NCBI RefSeq assembly: GCF_036711975.1
Contig: NC_091972.1
Location: 1,059,001-1,123,000, forward strand
DNA: 64,000 nt
Source: Onthophagus taurus
Lineage: Eukaryota; Arthropoda; Insecta; Coleoptera; Scarabaeidae
Direction: 5' to 3'
The position numbers and the translations under genes were made by a program. Below are positions 22,267-32,978 of the stretch, one piece after another; the first letter of the stretch is position 1, and the number at the start of each line of letters is the position of its first letter. Under the pieces are notes generated by a model, which made no database searches, was not told where the DNA came from, and saw only the letters and a list, made by a program, of their open reading frames with translations.

Positions 22267-25200
22267 TCAAGAATAAATAATTGATCTTATCCAATCGGCT
22301 GTGATTGATGTGGAATGATAAATTCCTGGTTGATGAGGTTCTCCACAACCAAATCCTGCACTTATTAAACCGGCCAAAGTCCATCTTCCACCTTCGAGGA
22401 CAATTAGAGGACCTCCTGAGTCACCTAAACAAGCATCATGATGACCATCGGCATGTCCTGCACAAATCATTTCATCGAATAGTTCCACTTTTATATGTTT
22501 GGTTTTGTGCCAAGATATACATTCCTTGATATCTAAAAGTAATAGAAAAATTGTTTAATTATGAAATAGAAATCAAATATTTTTTAAGGTTCGAAAAATC
22601 GGACGACTACTTTAAGCAATTAATATCAGAGAATAGACCTAACTTCTCAGAATAACCACAAAGGACGAAATGAAAGCATGTATGTCCACTTAATGCTTGC
22701 AGCTGGTGACAATTCCAGGAGAGCCATTTCTAGATAATTGTTGATATCTGTAATAAAGACTTAGAAGTGTTTGCAAATATAATTGAAATAAAACTATGTG
22801 TATTTATAGATGAATTTTTTAATTTTCAGCTCTACCGGTTTCGATCGTACATTCAATCATCCTCAGGAGCAACGTCATTATACATATTTTTAAAAAACAT
22901 ATTTGTTTGTTATTCAAGCTGCTATCTTCTTGATTACTTAATTCTTCTCCTCGTTGTCACCTTGTTATCGATTCAAATCAATCCTCGTTGTTTTTTGAGG
23001 TTTAACCTCAAAAAAGTAAAAGAAACACATGGCGCATAGTGGGTAAGAAAAACATATTGAATAATATTGAATTGATAACAAGGTAACAACGAGGAGAAGA
23101 ATTAAGTAATCAAGAAGATAGCAGCTTGAATAACAAACAAATATGTATAATGACGTTGCTCCTGAGGATGATTGGATGTACGATCGAAACCGGTAGAGCT
23201 GAAAATTAAAAAATCCATCTATAAATATCATTAATATTATTACTTCCCATCTTGTTAGAATATTTATGTGAATAATAAAGACAACATTGTAAAGACTAAC
23301 AAGATTAACGTGATCTAGAAAATAAGAAAAAACATAAAATTAGAAACAAATTTGACATCATTTAATAACAAAGAATTCAAGAAAACGTAAATAAAAGAAA
23401 AGATGAATTCAGATTATGAAAATTAAGAGTGAAACTGACGTGGCTACTGTTCCTGAAGATGACTAAAAAAGAATAGTCGAAACCGGTTGAGCCGAAAATA
23501 AAAAAAATTCCACCCTTCTGAAAAGCAAAGTTTTTTATTCACATAAACATCTATAAATACACATAGTTTTATTTCAATTATATTAAAATTGAGATGGAAA
23601 GAAATAACCAAATGAATAATATTAAGAAAGTTCACTGGTGTAAATAAAACCTCGATAAGCTTATCTTTAACCCTAAAACAAACTTTACAAGCAAGTGCTA
23701 TCCGAAATCTACATCTTAAACTGTGTCGATTTCACATGCAAAACAAGAAAGTAGAAAATTCGGATACAACCAAGAGATAACTTTTTCGTATGCACTGCAT
23801 ATCAAATATAATCATATCATTTTAAGTACAGTGAATTCCACTTAAAATGCAATATACAAAAAATTATTTTTATAGAAACCAGGAACTTTGTCCCACATAA
23901 AATGCAACATGTCTGAATGTTTCTAATTCTAGGTCTAATGTTAGGTCCAGCTCTAATGTGAAGACGCAAGGCTAAATCCGTTGTTTTCTAGATCTAGGTC
24001 TTGTGTTAGTGTTAGTGCAAAACAAGAACTAACGTTAGACCTAAAACTAGAATCATTCAGGTTTAGCCGTCTTGAGAGACGTGCGGCTAAATCCGAATGT
24101 TTCTAGTACTCGGTCTAGTGTTAGTTCCAGTTTTGCACTAGAATTAACATAAAACCTAGAACTGGAATCATTCGGGTTTGAGAAACGTGCGGCTAAACCG
24201 GCATGTTTCTAGTTCTAGATCTAATATGAGTTCTAGTAACAGTGGTAGGTAGCGCTAGTTAACATCAGATATCACTATGTTGTATATTTTTATTGCACTA
24301 AAACTAGAACTAACACTAGACCAAGAATTAAAATCATTTGGGTTTAGCCGTCTTGAGAGACGTGCAGCTAAATCCGAATGTTTCTAGTTCTCGGTCTAGT
24401 TTTAGTTCTAGTGATAGTGCTAGTGTAAAAGTCTAACTAACACTAGACCTAGAACCAGAAAGGAAAAATTCGGGTTTAACCATGCGGAAACTCAAGGTTG
24501 TCCCTTTTTTCCAAGCAAAACTTTTCCTTTGCAAAACTACCCCATGTCTGTATTATGAAGCAATTTTGCATTTTATGTGGGACACTGAATTCATATATTG
24601 CAAGTTATATGAAATTCCCGATATATTTTTACCTAATATAGGTACAGTAGCACTTCTTAGAATATTAGTACCCATTAATTCCGCCGTTGGTTTGGTTTTT
24701 CCCCAACCGGCAACAACACCCTCTCGATTACGAAGATCCAAATGTCCTTCCGGTAAGCATATCGGAGCTATATGATACGAAGAACCGGCTTCTGTTACTA
24801 ATTCTAAAAGAGCAACGTCGAATCTATCCGGTTGGGTCCTCCTAAATTGAAACTTTGGGTGAATAATCTTGGTTTTTACCTGAAATTTTTATGAAACAAT
24901 AATAAGAAACATGAAATACAAACCTGGTTGAGTATTCAATTTAATCTCGTTTAATCTGCAGACTGTAAACACTTGTATCAAATAACCTACCCTGTGGAGC
25001 TCTGCGGGTGCGAGTTCTACCACCGACCCGGTGTCTTGCGTATCCAATTCTCCAAGATAAACAACAATATCGTATAACTTGGCCTTTATGATACAATGAG
25101 CAGCTGTAGCGACATATTTACTTGATACTAAAAGTAGAGTTAACGAAATAAATAAAAAAACTTATAAATATAGATTTAAAATACCTAATACACCTCCGCA

Positions 25201-26034
25201 TTGGTAAGCAGAAATCTTAATATGAGCCTGCCATGGGAATTGTCCAAAATACGCATCCTTTCCACCAATAATTCTTTTTGAAAGTATTCTGTTAGCTGAT
25301 ATTCCACATTCAAATATAAAATCATCGTTTCGACGTTGCAAAACACTATCTTCATTCGAGTCCCTACAAATTAAAATTTGTTATTTATACATTAAATAAA
25401 CAGAACAATTTATTTACATTTGATCTTTAATATCGTTTTGATCAATCACTTGATTTTTATTCAAAAATCCTTTTTTCTTAATAACGCAACATCCAACTAA
25501 CCAAGGATTTGATCCGCACCCTTCCTCGCTAGATCCACCAGCTAACCAACACGTTACCGATAACGTGCAAGAATGTGATGATCCTTTTCTTTGACATTTT
25601 GGGGGATATCCAAGCATAGTAACGAAAGCTCTTCCTACAATAAAAAAAATCTTATTAGTAACACGGATTTTAGAAAATCTAAAAAGAAATGTAACTGTTA
25701 GTGGGATGATCTCGGATATGAAAGTTGTTAGTATGGTATCATATATTGCAGTTCAGTAGGTTTTCCATTTTCGCACTATCGAATGAAAGCAGCTATCTCT
25801 AACAGACTGGAAAGAAATGGAGAAAGACGTTATCCTTCCCTTTCAACAACAATATTCTCAATATTACGTCCGCTTTTTAAAATCTTGTCATTATTAACAA
25901 TAGTATAAGTCACAAAAATAATTACCTCGAGAATCAATTTCTTTATTTTCCGTGACATTTCTAACAAATCTCCACTGTCCAAGAAACCCAAACACCTGGA
26001 CACTACATAGCAACAACAACGTTGCGATTCTCAT
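22267..26034 (-). CDS. CLIP-like trypsin-type serine protease B
   Basis: Six exons with consistent phases: 25926-26034, 25418-25634, 25185-25363, 24991-25127, 24633-24879 and 22267-22532, giving 384 residues. Signal peptide MRIATLLLLCSVQVFGFLG. Six-Cys CLIP-like knot at 50, 59, 65, 76, 85, 86 (TCWLAGGS; GCCV), with nearly the same spacing as protease A. Activation after Arg139 (R|IIGG). Catalytic His179 (TAAHC), Asp235 (DRFDVALLEL) and Ser335 (GDSGGP) are all present; Asp329 predicts trypsin specificity. SAGFGCG replaces the usual SWGxGC, so Trp215 is Ala, as in protease C. Expected to be a secreted zymogen. Intron 5 (24632-22533) carries a foldback element and Penelope-like repeats. I do not know its substrate. 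Confidence 0.93.
22829..22870 (-). ncRNA. Hammerhead-ribozyme-like motif 1
   Basis: Minus-strand order: GCTC, CTGAGGA core, hairpin GATTG...CGATC, GAAA core, palindromic ACCGGT, A, GAGC. GCTC/GAGC can form stem I and ACCGGT could form a dimeric stem III. One extra T between CTGAGGA and stem II departs from the minimal consensus. Confidence 0.45.
23158..23199 (+). ncRNA. Hammerhead-ribozyme-like motif 2
   Basis: Same module as motif 1 on the opposite arm: stem I GCTC (23158-23161) with GAGC (23196-23199); core CTGAGGA 23162-23168; stem II GATTG/CGATC; core GAAA 23186-23189; ACCGGT 23189-23194. It has the same extra T at 23169. Activity is not shown. Confidence 0.45.
23449..23492 (+). ncRNA. 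Hammerhead-ribozyme-like motif 3
   Basis: Independent copy with a different stem II: GTTC (23449-23452) with GAGC (23489-23492) as stem I; CTGAAGA 23453-23459; stem II GACTA/TAGTC (23461-23465, 23474-23478), perfectly paired; GAAA 23479-23482; ACCGGT 23482-23487. The stem II sequence differs from motifs 1 and 2 but pairing is kept, which is compensatory evidence for structure. Confidence 0.5.
23500..23819. other. Intron 5 of protease B, no feature
   Basis: The first 90 bp continue the Penelope-like sequence (ACATAGTTTTATTTCAATTA, matching inverted sequence near 22780). Nothing else was recognised. Confidence 0.35.
23820..24628. repeat. Foldback-like element copy b in protease B intron 5
   Basis: Starts with GTGAATTCCACTTAAAATGC at about 23831 and runs through palindromic CTAG-rich arms to the opposite terminus ATATGAAATTCCCGATATA near 24608-24626. 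Both family ends are present, so the copy is near full length (about 0.8 kb). Its right terminus stops within about 6-10 bp of the splice donor of exon 5 (exon ends at 24633). Confidence 0.75.
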
Positions 26035-26860
26035 TTCTCGACCATGTTTACGTGAATCGAACGCATTCCGCACTACAATTTCTCAAAATTTCGCCGAGGC
26101 ATCGTTGGGAGCTCTTATTGGTCGTGTTTTCAAGCGTGAGGAAGCAACGACGAGTCTACGCGACGACAACGTCTTTAACCATAGACGACCGCCCGGAAAG
26201 AAAGAAGAGGGACTTAACAGTAAAAATTATTGTAACGGACCAATTGACCTACATATGTTCGCCGGAAAAAAAATGTGGTCGCGAAGAAAGAGGAACAGTG
26301 ACGAAGACAACCACGAAGAAGACTGGCGTTTTATTTGCTTTTCGGCGAGTTTTAAGTTGCACAACATCCAAGGTACCTCTGTACATTCACCTTTCGATCC
26401 GTTGTTTCAATTTAATTTGATTTTGCTAGAACGAGCGAGAAATGAGTTCGAAAATTTACTGTTACAGGATGGTAATTGAAGTAGTGTAATTTTTGGAGTA
26501 TATTTTGGATAATATGTAATACAAATATTAAAAAATCGTATCTCCAGAACGAATGGAGATATCATAATAAAATAAAGAACATTTTAAAGTAAATTTGATG
26601 AAGATTGAAGGTGCTATAAATATTTTTTTATTTTCCATAAACATTGTTATTATAAGTTTTTAAACCCAACATGGCATGTTTTATTATTCTAAACTTTAAA
26701 CACAGATGTTAAAAAAATCGTACCAAAAAACTAATTGAGATATTATAAAAAGCAATATAAAGCAAATTTATTTAGAATTTGATGTATGGAAGATCATTTA
26801 TTTGAAATTTCAAATTTCGGAGTTACGATTTTTTAATTGCAACCTTGCACTTTTTCTGGC
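26035..26860. other. Upstream region of protease B
   Basis: Presumed promoter and 5' UTR, GC-richer for about 300 bp upstream of the start codon, then AT-rich. Open frames on the plus strand here are antisense to the first exon and flank and are not supported as genes. Confidence 0.4.
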
Positions 26861-28708
26861 CCACATAAAAGCTTAATATTACAGGCATTGGGTAGTTTTG
26901 CAAAAAAAGAGTTGGTTGGAAAAGGTGATGTCCTTATGATGACTCTGAGTTTTCGTCTTAAGAGACGCACGACTAAACCCGAATGTTTCTGGTTCTAGGT
27001 TTAGTGTTAGTTCTACTTTTCGTTCAATAAAAATATACCACAATCTAACGCTGAATAACAATTAAAATTAGAACCAACACTAGACTTAGGTCTAGAAACA
27101 TTCGGGTTTAGCCGCATGTCTCTCAAGACGGCTAAACCCGAATGATTCTAGTTCTAGGTCTTGTGTTAAATCTAGTGATAGTGCTAGTGTAAGATTAGAA
27201 CTAACACTAGACCGAGAAGTAGAAACATTCGGGTTTAGCCGCACGTCTTTCAAGACAGCTAAACCCGAATGATTCTAGTTCTAGGTCTTGTGTTAGTTCT
27301 AGTGATAGTGCTAGTGTAAGATTAGAACTAACACTAGATCTAGAACTAGAAATATTCGGGTTTAGCCGTGCGTCTTTCAAGACAGCGAAACCCGAATGAT
27401 TCTAGTTCTAGGTCTTGTGTTAAATCTAGTGATAGTGCTAGTGTAAGATTAGAACTAACACTAGACCGAGAAGTAGAAACATTCGGGTTTAGCTGGACGT
27501 CTTTCAAGACAGCTAAACCCGAATGATTCTAGTTCTAGGTCTTGTGTTGGTTCTAGTGATAGTGCTAGTGTAAAATTAGAACTAACACTAGATCTAGAAC
27601 TAGAACTAACACTAGATCTAGAACTAGAAATATTCGGGTTTAGCCGTGCGTCTTTCAAGACAGCGAAACCCGAATGATTCTAGTTCTAGGTCTTGTGTTA
27701 AATCTAGTGATAGTGCTAGTGTAAGATTAGAACTAACACTAGACCGATAAGTAGAAACATTCGGGTTTAGCCGCACGTCTTTCAAGACAGCTAAACCCGA
27801 ATGATTCTAGTTCTAGGTCTTGTGTTGGTTCTAGTGATAGTGCTAGTGTAAAACTAGAACTAACACTAGATCTAGAACTAGAACTAACACTAGATCTAGA
27901 ACTAGAAACATTCGGGTTTAGCCGTGCGTCTTTCAAGACAGTGAAACCCGAATGATTCTAGTTCTAGGTCTTGTGTTAAATCTAGTGATAGTGCTAGTGT
28001 AAGATTAGAACTAACACTAGACCGAGAAGTAGAAACATTCGGGTTTAGCTGGACGTCTTTCAAGACAGCTAAACCCGAATGATTCTAGTTCTAGGTCTTG
28101 TGTTGGTTCTAGTGATAGTGCTAGTGTAAAATTAGAACTAACACTAGATCTAGAACTAGAACTAACACTAGATCTAGAACTAGAAATATTCGGGTTTAGC
28201 CGTGCGTCTTTCAAGACAGCGAAACCCGAATGATTCTAGTTCTAGGTCTTGTGTTAAATCTAGTGATAGTGCTAGTGTAAGATTAGAACTAACACTAGAC
28301 CGATAAGTAGAAACATTCGGGTTTAGCCGCACGTCTTTCAAGACAGCTAAACCCGAATGATTCTAGTTCTAGGTCTTGTGTTGGTTCTAGTGATAGTGCT
28401 AGTGTAAAACTAGAACTAACACTAGATCTAGAACTAGAACTAACACTAGATCTAGAACTAGAAACATTCGGGTTTAGCCGTGCGTCTTTCAAGACAGTGA
28501 AACCCGAATGATTCTAGTTCTAGGTCTTGTGTTAAATCTAGTGATAGTGCTAGTGTAAGATTAGAACTAACACTAGACCGAGAAGTATAAACATTCGGGT
28601 TTAGCTGCACGTCTTTCAAGACAGCTAAACCTGAATGATTCTAGTTCTAGGTCTTGTGTTAGTTTTAGTGATAGTGCTAGTGTAAAACGAGAACTAACAC
28701 TAGATCTA

Positions 28709-29063
28709 TAGTCGAGCCGTCGAATTTGTGCAGTGATAAATCACCGTGACAAGTAGGTAAATTTCTTACATAGTCGGTCGCCCTGTCCGGATTCGTCAAA
28801 ACAAGTGACCACACCCCTTCTGGGGGTAGCGCACTGAGCGCGTTATTGGAGACAAAAAAATAATAAAAGCCGCTGACGCACTGTGAACGGTATTCATAAC
28901 TTCTTATCTGACTGTAAAGGAAGGTTTATTCTCGTATAGTGTAGCTGCGCCTTATAGACCCTGGTGGGAGTAGGCGGTTACATAACGAAGGAACCGACTA
29001 CCCCTTTTTTTGTAAGTACCTGTCACGGTGCTTTACCACTGCACAAATTCGACGGCTCGACTA
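28709..29063. mobile_element. 355-bp MITE, 8-bp target duplication (hAT-like)
   Basis: Inverted ends read TAGTCGAGCCGTCGAATTTG from both sides and stay similar for about 45 bp (through CACCGTGACA). It is flanked by TAGATCTA at 28701-28708 and 29064-29071. The flank is itself palindromic, so the boundary could be off by a few bases. An 8-bp duplication points to hAT or P-type mobilisation. The interior is GC-richer than the array and has no ORF. Confidence 0.82.
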
Positions 29064-30015
29064 TAGATCTAGAAACATTCGGGTTTAGCCGTGCGTCTTT
29101 CAAGACAGCGAAACCCGAATGATTCTAGTTCTAGGTCTTGTGTTAAATTTAGTGATAGTGCTAGTGTAAGATTAGAACTAACACTAGACCGATAAGTAGA
29201 AACATTCGGGTTTAGCCGCACGTCTTTCAAGACAGCTAAACCCGAATGATTCTAGTTCTAGGTCTTGTGTTAGTTCTAGTGATAGTGCTAGTGTAAAACG
29301 AGAACTAACACTAGATCTAGAACTAGAAACATTCGGGTTTAGCCGTGCGTCTTTCAAGACAGCGAAACCCGAATGATTCTAGTTCTAGGTCTTGTGTTAA
29401 ATCTAGTGATAGTGCTAGTGTAAGATTAGAACTAACACTAGACAAAGAAGTAGAAACATTCGGGTTTAGCTGCACGTCTTTCAAGACAGCTAAACCCGAA
29501 TGATTCTAGTTCTAGGTCTTGTGTTAGTTCTAGTGATAGTGCTAGTGTAAAACTAGAACTAACACTAGATCTAGAACTAGAAACATTCGGGTTTAGCCGT
29601 GCGTCTTTCAAGACAGCGAAACCCGAATGATTCTAGTTCTAAGTCTTGTGTTAAATCTAGTGATAGTGCTAGTGTAAGATTAGAACTAACACTAGACCGA
29701 CAAGTAGAAACATTCGGGTTTAGCTGCACGTCTTTCAAGACAGCTAAACCTGAATGATTCTAGTTCTAGGTCTTGTGTTAGTTCTAGTGAGAGTGCTAGT
29801 GTACAACTAGAACTAACACTAGACCTAGAACTAGAAACATTCGAGTTACTAAACCCGATACGTTATAGTTCTAGGTCTAGTGTTAGTTCTAGTTTTATTT
29901 GTAATTCAAAGCTCGCAGCGTTCCCTGTATTGATTCGTTATATCGAGGTTTTACAGTAAAGTCAAATTATATTGACATGTTGCATTTTATGTGGGACAAA
30001 GCAAGTAGGTACGCC

Positions 30016-30268
30016 CCAAGGTTTATATATTAAAGGTTGTCTAAGTTCCTATGCTGCAAAACTTTGATTTTAGTTTGTGGGCGAGGGGCAAGAGCAGGAG
30101 TGTTTCGTGACGTAAGCGATCACGGATTGCGTACGCAACCTCATGGCCATGTGGTGCTCCATGCCTTTGTTTAATTTGAATTGCGTGGCGGTATTATTTT
30201 CCACATGTGACGTAATGCGCAGTATGATTGCGTACGAACCTAGACAACCTCTTATATATAAACCTTGG
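30016..30268. mobile_element. 253-bp MITE, 7-bp target duplication
   Basis: Inverted ends CCAAGGTTTATATATTAAAG (left) and CCAAGGTTTATATATAAGAG (right, read inward), then GTTGTCTA. Flanked by GTACGCC at 30009-30015 and 30269-30275. Other copies of the host repeat (for example near 37435 and 51828) show the uninterrupted site. No coding capacity; superfamily not assigned. Confidence 0.82.
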
Positions 30269-30516
30269 GTACGCCCTGGTTTCTATGAAAATATATTTTT
30301 GTATATTGCATTTTAAGTGAAATTCACTGTATCTAGTAAATTTTTAGCGAGCGAATCCTCGCACTCCTTCTTCTGCGCAACTGAAGAGGGCAAGATGGAT
30401 TTGCCAAGCTTTACATCACAATGTTTAAAGTGCATTAATGACATTCAAATTACCGGTAATGGTAAGTGGAGTTGCATATTTTCCCATTTAAACATAATTT
30501 GATTCCTTAAAAAATT

Positions 30517-31595
30517 TTAAATACTTACTTGAGGTCTATACACAACTCCTAGGGTCAACGATCGTTTTTTAAAACGCACCTCTATCCACAGTTGTTCAAC
30601 GTACGGAAGAAGTTCGTCAAAGATTATTTGATAACTATAGGTATCCTTTACATACACACCAACACCGCCGCCCGCTCGTCCCTCTCGACCCACAAAACTG
30701 TGACAGTAGTTATCTATAGAAAAGAGTGAATGGTTAGAATTAGAATAGATCCATGTTTCAGTGATGGCGAATATGTCATAAGAACCATTAACTATGATAT
30801 CCTTCAAAGCAGCAAAGTGAGCAGGCAGTGATCGCACATTTAAATGACCAATCTTCATAATTATATATTGAGATACAGTAGGCAAATTTAAAAATAAAAA
30901 TAAAACACGCCCAAGTAAAGGAACAGAAAAGAGAAAAAAACTAAGAAAAACAGAAAAAAAAGTCTATTATTTATCTATTATTTAGTCAAGCAGGAAACTT
31001 CCCTTTGGAGCTGCTGAAAACGCGTTTTGACACCAGAATGTCGCCTCCTCTTGTCAACTGCTAGTTCCTCTAGTTCTAGAATTCCTTTAATAACCACGGC
31101 TTTATTTCTTGAATTGACTACAAAAATTTTTCCATCTCTAGTCCATGTATTTTTCGGACCCACAGCATCCATGACAGATTGATACAATTCCATACGTTTT
31201 TTGGTGAGAGATTCAGTTACAAAAAATTTGCTACCTTTAAGATTTTTCTTGTTCAACCATATCAGCTACGACGGTCGAGTTACGACGGCCGAAACATTTT
31301 CTCCGTCTAATTCTTCAATCCCATGGAACAAAAGGCAATTGCGCCTGGAGTATTGTTCTAAACTGTCTAGACGTTCGTCCATATTCATAACTGCATGCTT
31401 TATATCAGAAATAGCGCCCTGAATGTTCAACTTGAATATTTCAAACTCTTTACTGAGCCGTTTAAAACTACTGAATTTCTCATTAGTACCTTTATTAGAA
31501 AGGGCTGTTTGTAACTTATCCTCGAAAGCTCCCATCGAGTTTTTAAAAAGATTTTCCATTGAAGAGAGCATTTTCTTAGTTGTTTTGGAATCCAT
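30517..31595 (-). mobile_element. LINE 5' half (ORF1 plus endonuclease), 3'-truncated
   Basis: ORF1 runs from Met at 31595 to 30978 with one in-frame TAG at about 31266-31268. It has a coiled-coil-like start, then YSRRNCLLFHGIEE and VTESLTKKRMELYQ, as in CR1/L2-type ORF1 proteins with a C-terminal RNA-binding region. ORF2 starts near 30885 (KIGHLNVRSLPAHF) and has the start of an AP-endonuclease domain (AITETWI; GGGVGVYVK; LTLGVVYRP). It ends at 30517, right after a GTAAGT, with no reverse transcriptase. Retaining the 5' half and losing the 3' half is the reverse of normal LINE truncation. Confidence 0.8.
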
Positions 31596-32108
31596 AACGA
31601 GTTTGTGAGTGACGTCACGTGTTTACAATAACACGAGTTCTTTTACGACACCCCCGTTCACCTCAACTGGAATCGTCGGTCAAAGTTCAACAATAATTTT
31701 TCTTAAGAAAATCTTAATTATTTCACACAACAAGATCTCCACATGCACTACAGCTACCAAATTAAAGAGACCAACCGTTCACAAAAACTTAGGTCACCGA
31801 AAAATAGGAATACACTACAAATGAACGAAATTAATAACAGTTTTGTTGAAGCGGAACAGAACACGTCTACGCGTGATCGGACATTTAACCGAGTTTTTCT
31901 TGCACTTTCTTGCAACAATGCAATTAAAATTATTTATTTACTCAAGCTTTTTATAACAGGACTTTAACAGTAACAGAACTACTGACTCAGCCTTGTCAGT
32001 ACACCTAAAAAAAGAGGTTTTAAATCATTCCTAACAGTTTTTGGTATATTTGTGGCAAATTTTTGATTAAAAAGCATCAACAGCACGTTATAGATGACAC
32101 ATTATATA
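31596..32108. other. LINE leader and spacer
   Basis: 31596 to about 31700 is probably the 5' leader of the LINE that starts at 31595 (contains GTGACGTCACGTG). The remainder shows no gene. Confidence 0.35.
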
Positions 32109-32114
32109 TTTATT
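32109..32114 (-). terminator. Candidate poly(A) signal of GstZ
   Basis: Minus-strand AATAAA, 48 bp beyond the GstZ stop codon. Confidence 0.5.
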
Positions 32115-32161
32115 GTGATATTTTTCAATTGAATAACATTCTGAACATCGCATCATATTAC

Positions 32162-32978
32162 TCAATTAGTTTTATTTCCAGGATAATCCGGTTGTTTATA
32201 AGGATGTGTACTTGAGAAACAAGGATGATTCTCCAATTCTTTATCGATTCGAACAATTAGAGGATAATCCTCCACTTCGACTTTATATTTCCTAGCATTA
32301 AAAACTTGAGGTACCAAACAAACATCAGCCATAGTTATTTTATCGCCAACGCAATATTTCCCAGCGGTTTTCGAAAGAATCGCTTCCAAAGCTTTAAATC
32401 CTTTCGCAATCCAAAACTTGGGCCATTCCTCATAATCGTCCAACTTTTTCAGCACCCCAGTATTTTGAATGGGCTGAATACTACACACAATCAATAGAAC
32501 GATTTCCCGAACCTAAAAACACCCTTTTCTAGAATATTAACTTTAATTACTTTGACTTACTTTTATTTTTTCGTCATTATCTTCTGGAATTAATTTATAT
32601 CCAAAACGATTTTCTTCCAAATATATCATAATATTGTAAGAATCGATCAAAACGCGATCGTGCAGTTTTAAAGCTGGGACAAACCCTAGAGGATTAATCT
32701 TGAGAAATTCTTCGTCATGTTGCTCGTCGTCTGCCAGGGATATCGGCTTCAGGTCGTATCCTAAACCCTTGAAATTCATAACTGACGGGCATACAAGAGC
32801 ACTTTAAAGTTCGTCTGGGTTAAAAGGCATAATAAAATGAAGCTCACCGATCCTCACCCTCCATGAACATGAACTGCTCCACGAGGAATACAACACCGGC
32901 TGAAAATAACACTCTTAAGTTATGTTTGAGAGCAGCCCTAGTTTATGAGGAAATCTTTATCACCTTCAACGAAGCCAT
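32162..32978 (-). CDS. GstZ: Zeta-class glutathione S-transferase / maleylacetoacetate isomerase
   Basis: Four exons: 32964-32978, 32848-32899, 32561-32781 and 32162-32512, giving 212 residues, the normal length for this family. The enzyme isomerises maleylacetoacetate to fumarylacetoacetate with glutathione in tyrosine breakdown, in the cytosol. Diagnostic features are the zeta active-site motif SSSCSWRVRI at residues 13-22, the cis-Pro segment LGFVPALKL, DSYNIMIYLEE for glutathione binding, and the C-terminal domain blocks VREIV, GKYCVGDKITMADVCLVPQ and VFNAR. The first coding exon is only 15 nt (MASLK), with donor GTGATA, so the start is slightly less certain than the rest. Compact gene with introns from 48 to 66 bp, unlike its repeat-filled neighbours. 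Confidence 0.95.

Larger units (their letters stand above)
22796..23225. repeat. Penelope-like foldback, two inverted arms
   Basis: Arms of roughly 180 bp (about 22796-22978 and 23055-23225) are inverted copies with over 90 percent identity by eye, separated by about 75 bp of unrelated sequence. Each arm contains a CTGAGGA...CGAAACCGGTAGAGC motif discussed under the ribozyme entries. Tail-to-tail partial copies are a known arrangement of Penelope-like elements, but no reverse transcriptase is left, so the family call is inference. Confidence 0.65.
26860..30336. repeat. Foldback-like element copy c with expanded palindromic array
   Basis: The largest copy (about 3.5 kb). The B-type end (CACATAAAAGCTTAATATTA then ACAGGCATTGGGTAGTTTTG) is at about 26860-26960 and the A-type end (TATATTGCATTTTAAGTGAA) at about 30300-30336. 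The core (about 27060-29880) is a tandem array of a roughly 139-bp palindromic module. In 27460-28500 modules alternate in two variants, so identical blocks recur every 556 bp (27461 with 28017; 27739 with 28295), with half-period 278 bp. Two MITEs are nested in it (28709-29063 and 30016-30268). Repeated 65-codon frames in the array are a by-product of the repeat. Confidence 0.85.

Noticed and set aside
25952-26479. Plus-strand 175-codon ORF
   Set aside because: Antisense to the first exon and upstream region of protease B; the minus-strand reading has a signal peptide and correct splice phases.
27461-28492. Four repeated 65-codon ORFs on the minus strand
   Set aside because: They recur exactly with the 278/556-bp array period and consist of translated CTAG-rich repeat; they are by-products of the satellite, not genes.
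26860-29880. CRISPR-like array
   Set aside because: Repeats are palindromic and contiguous without unique spacers, and the window is eukaryotic nuclear DNA.
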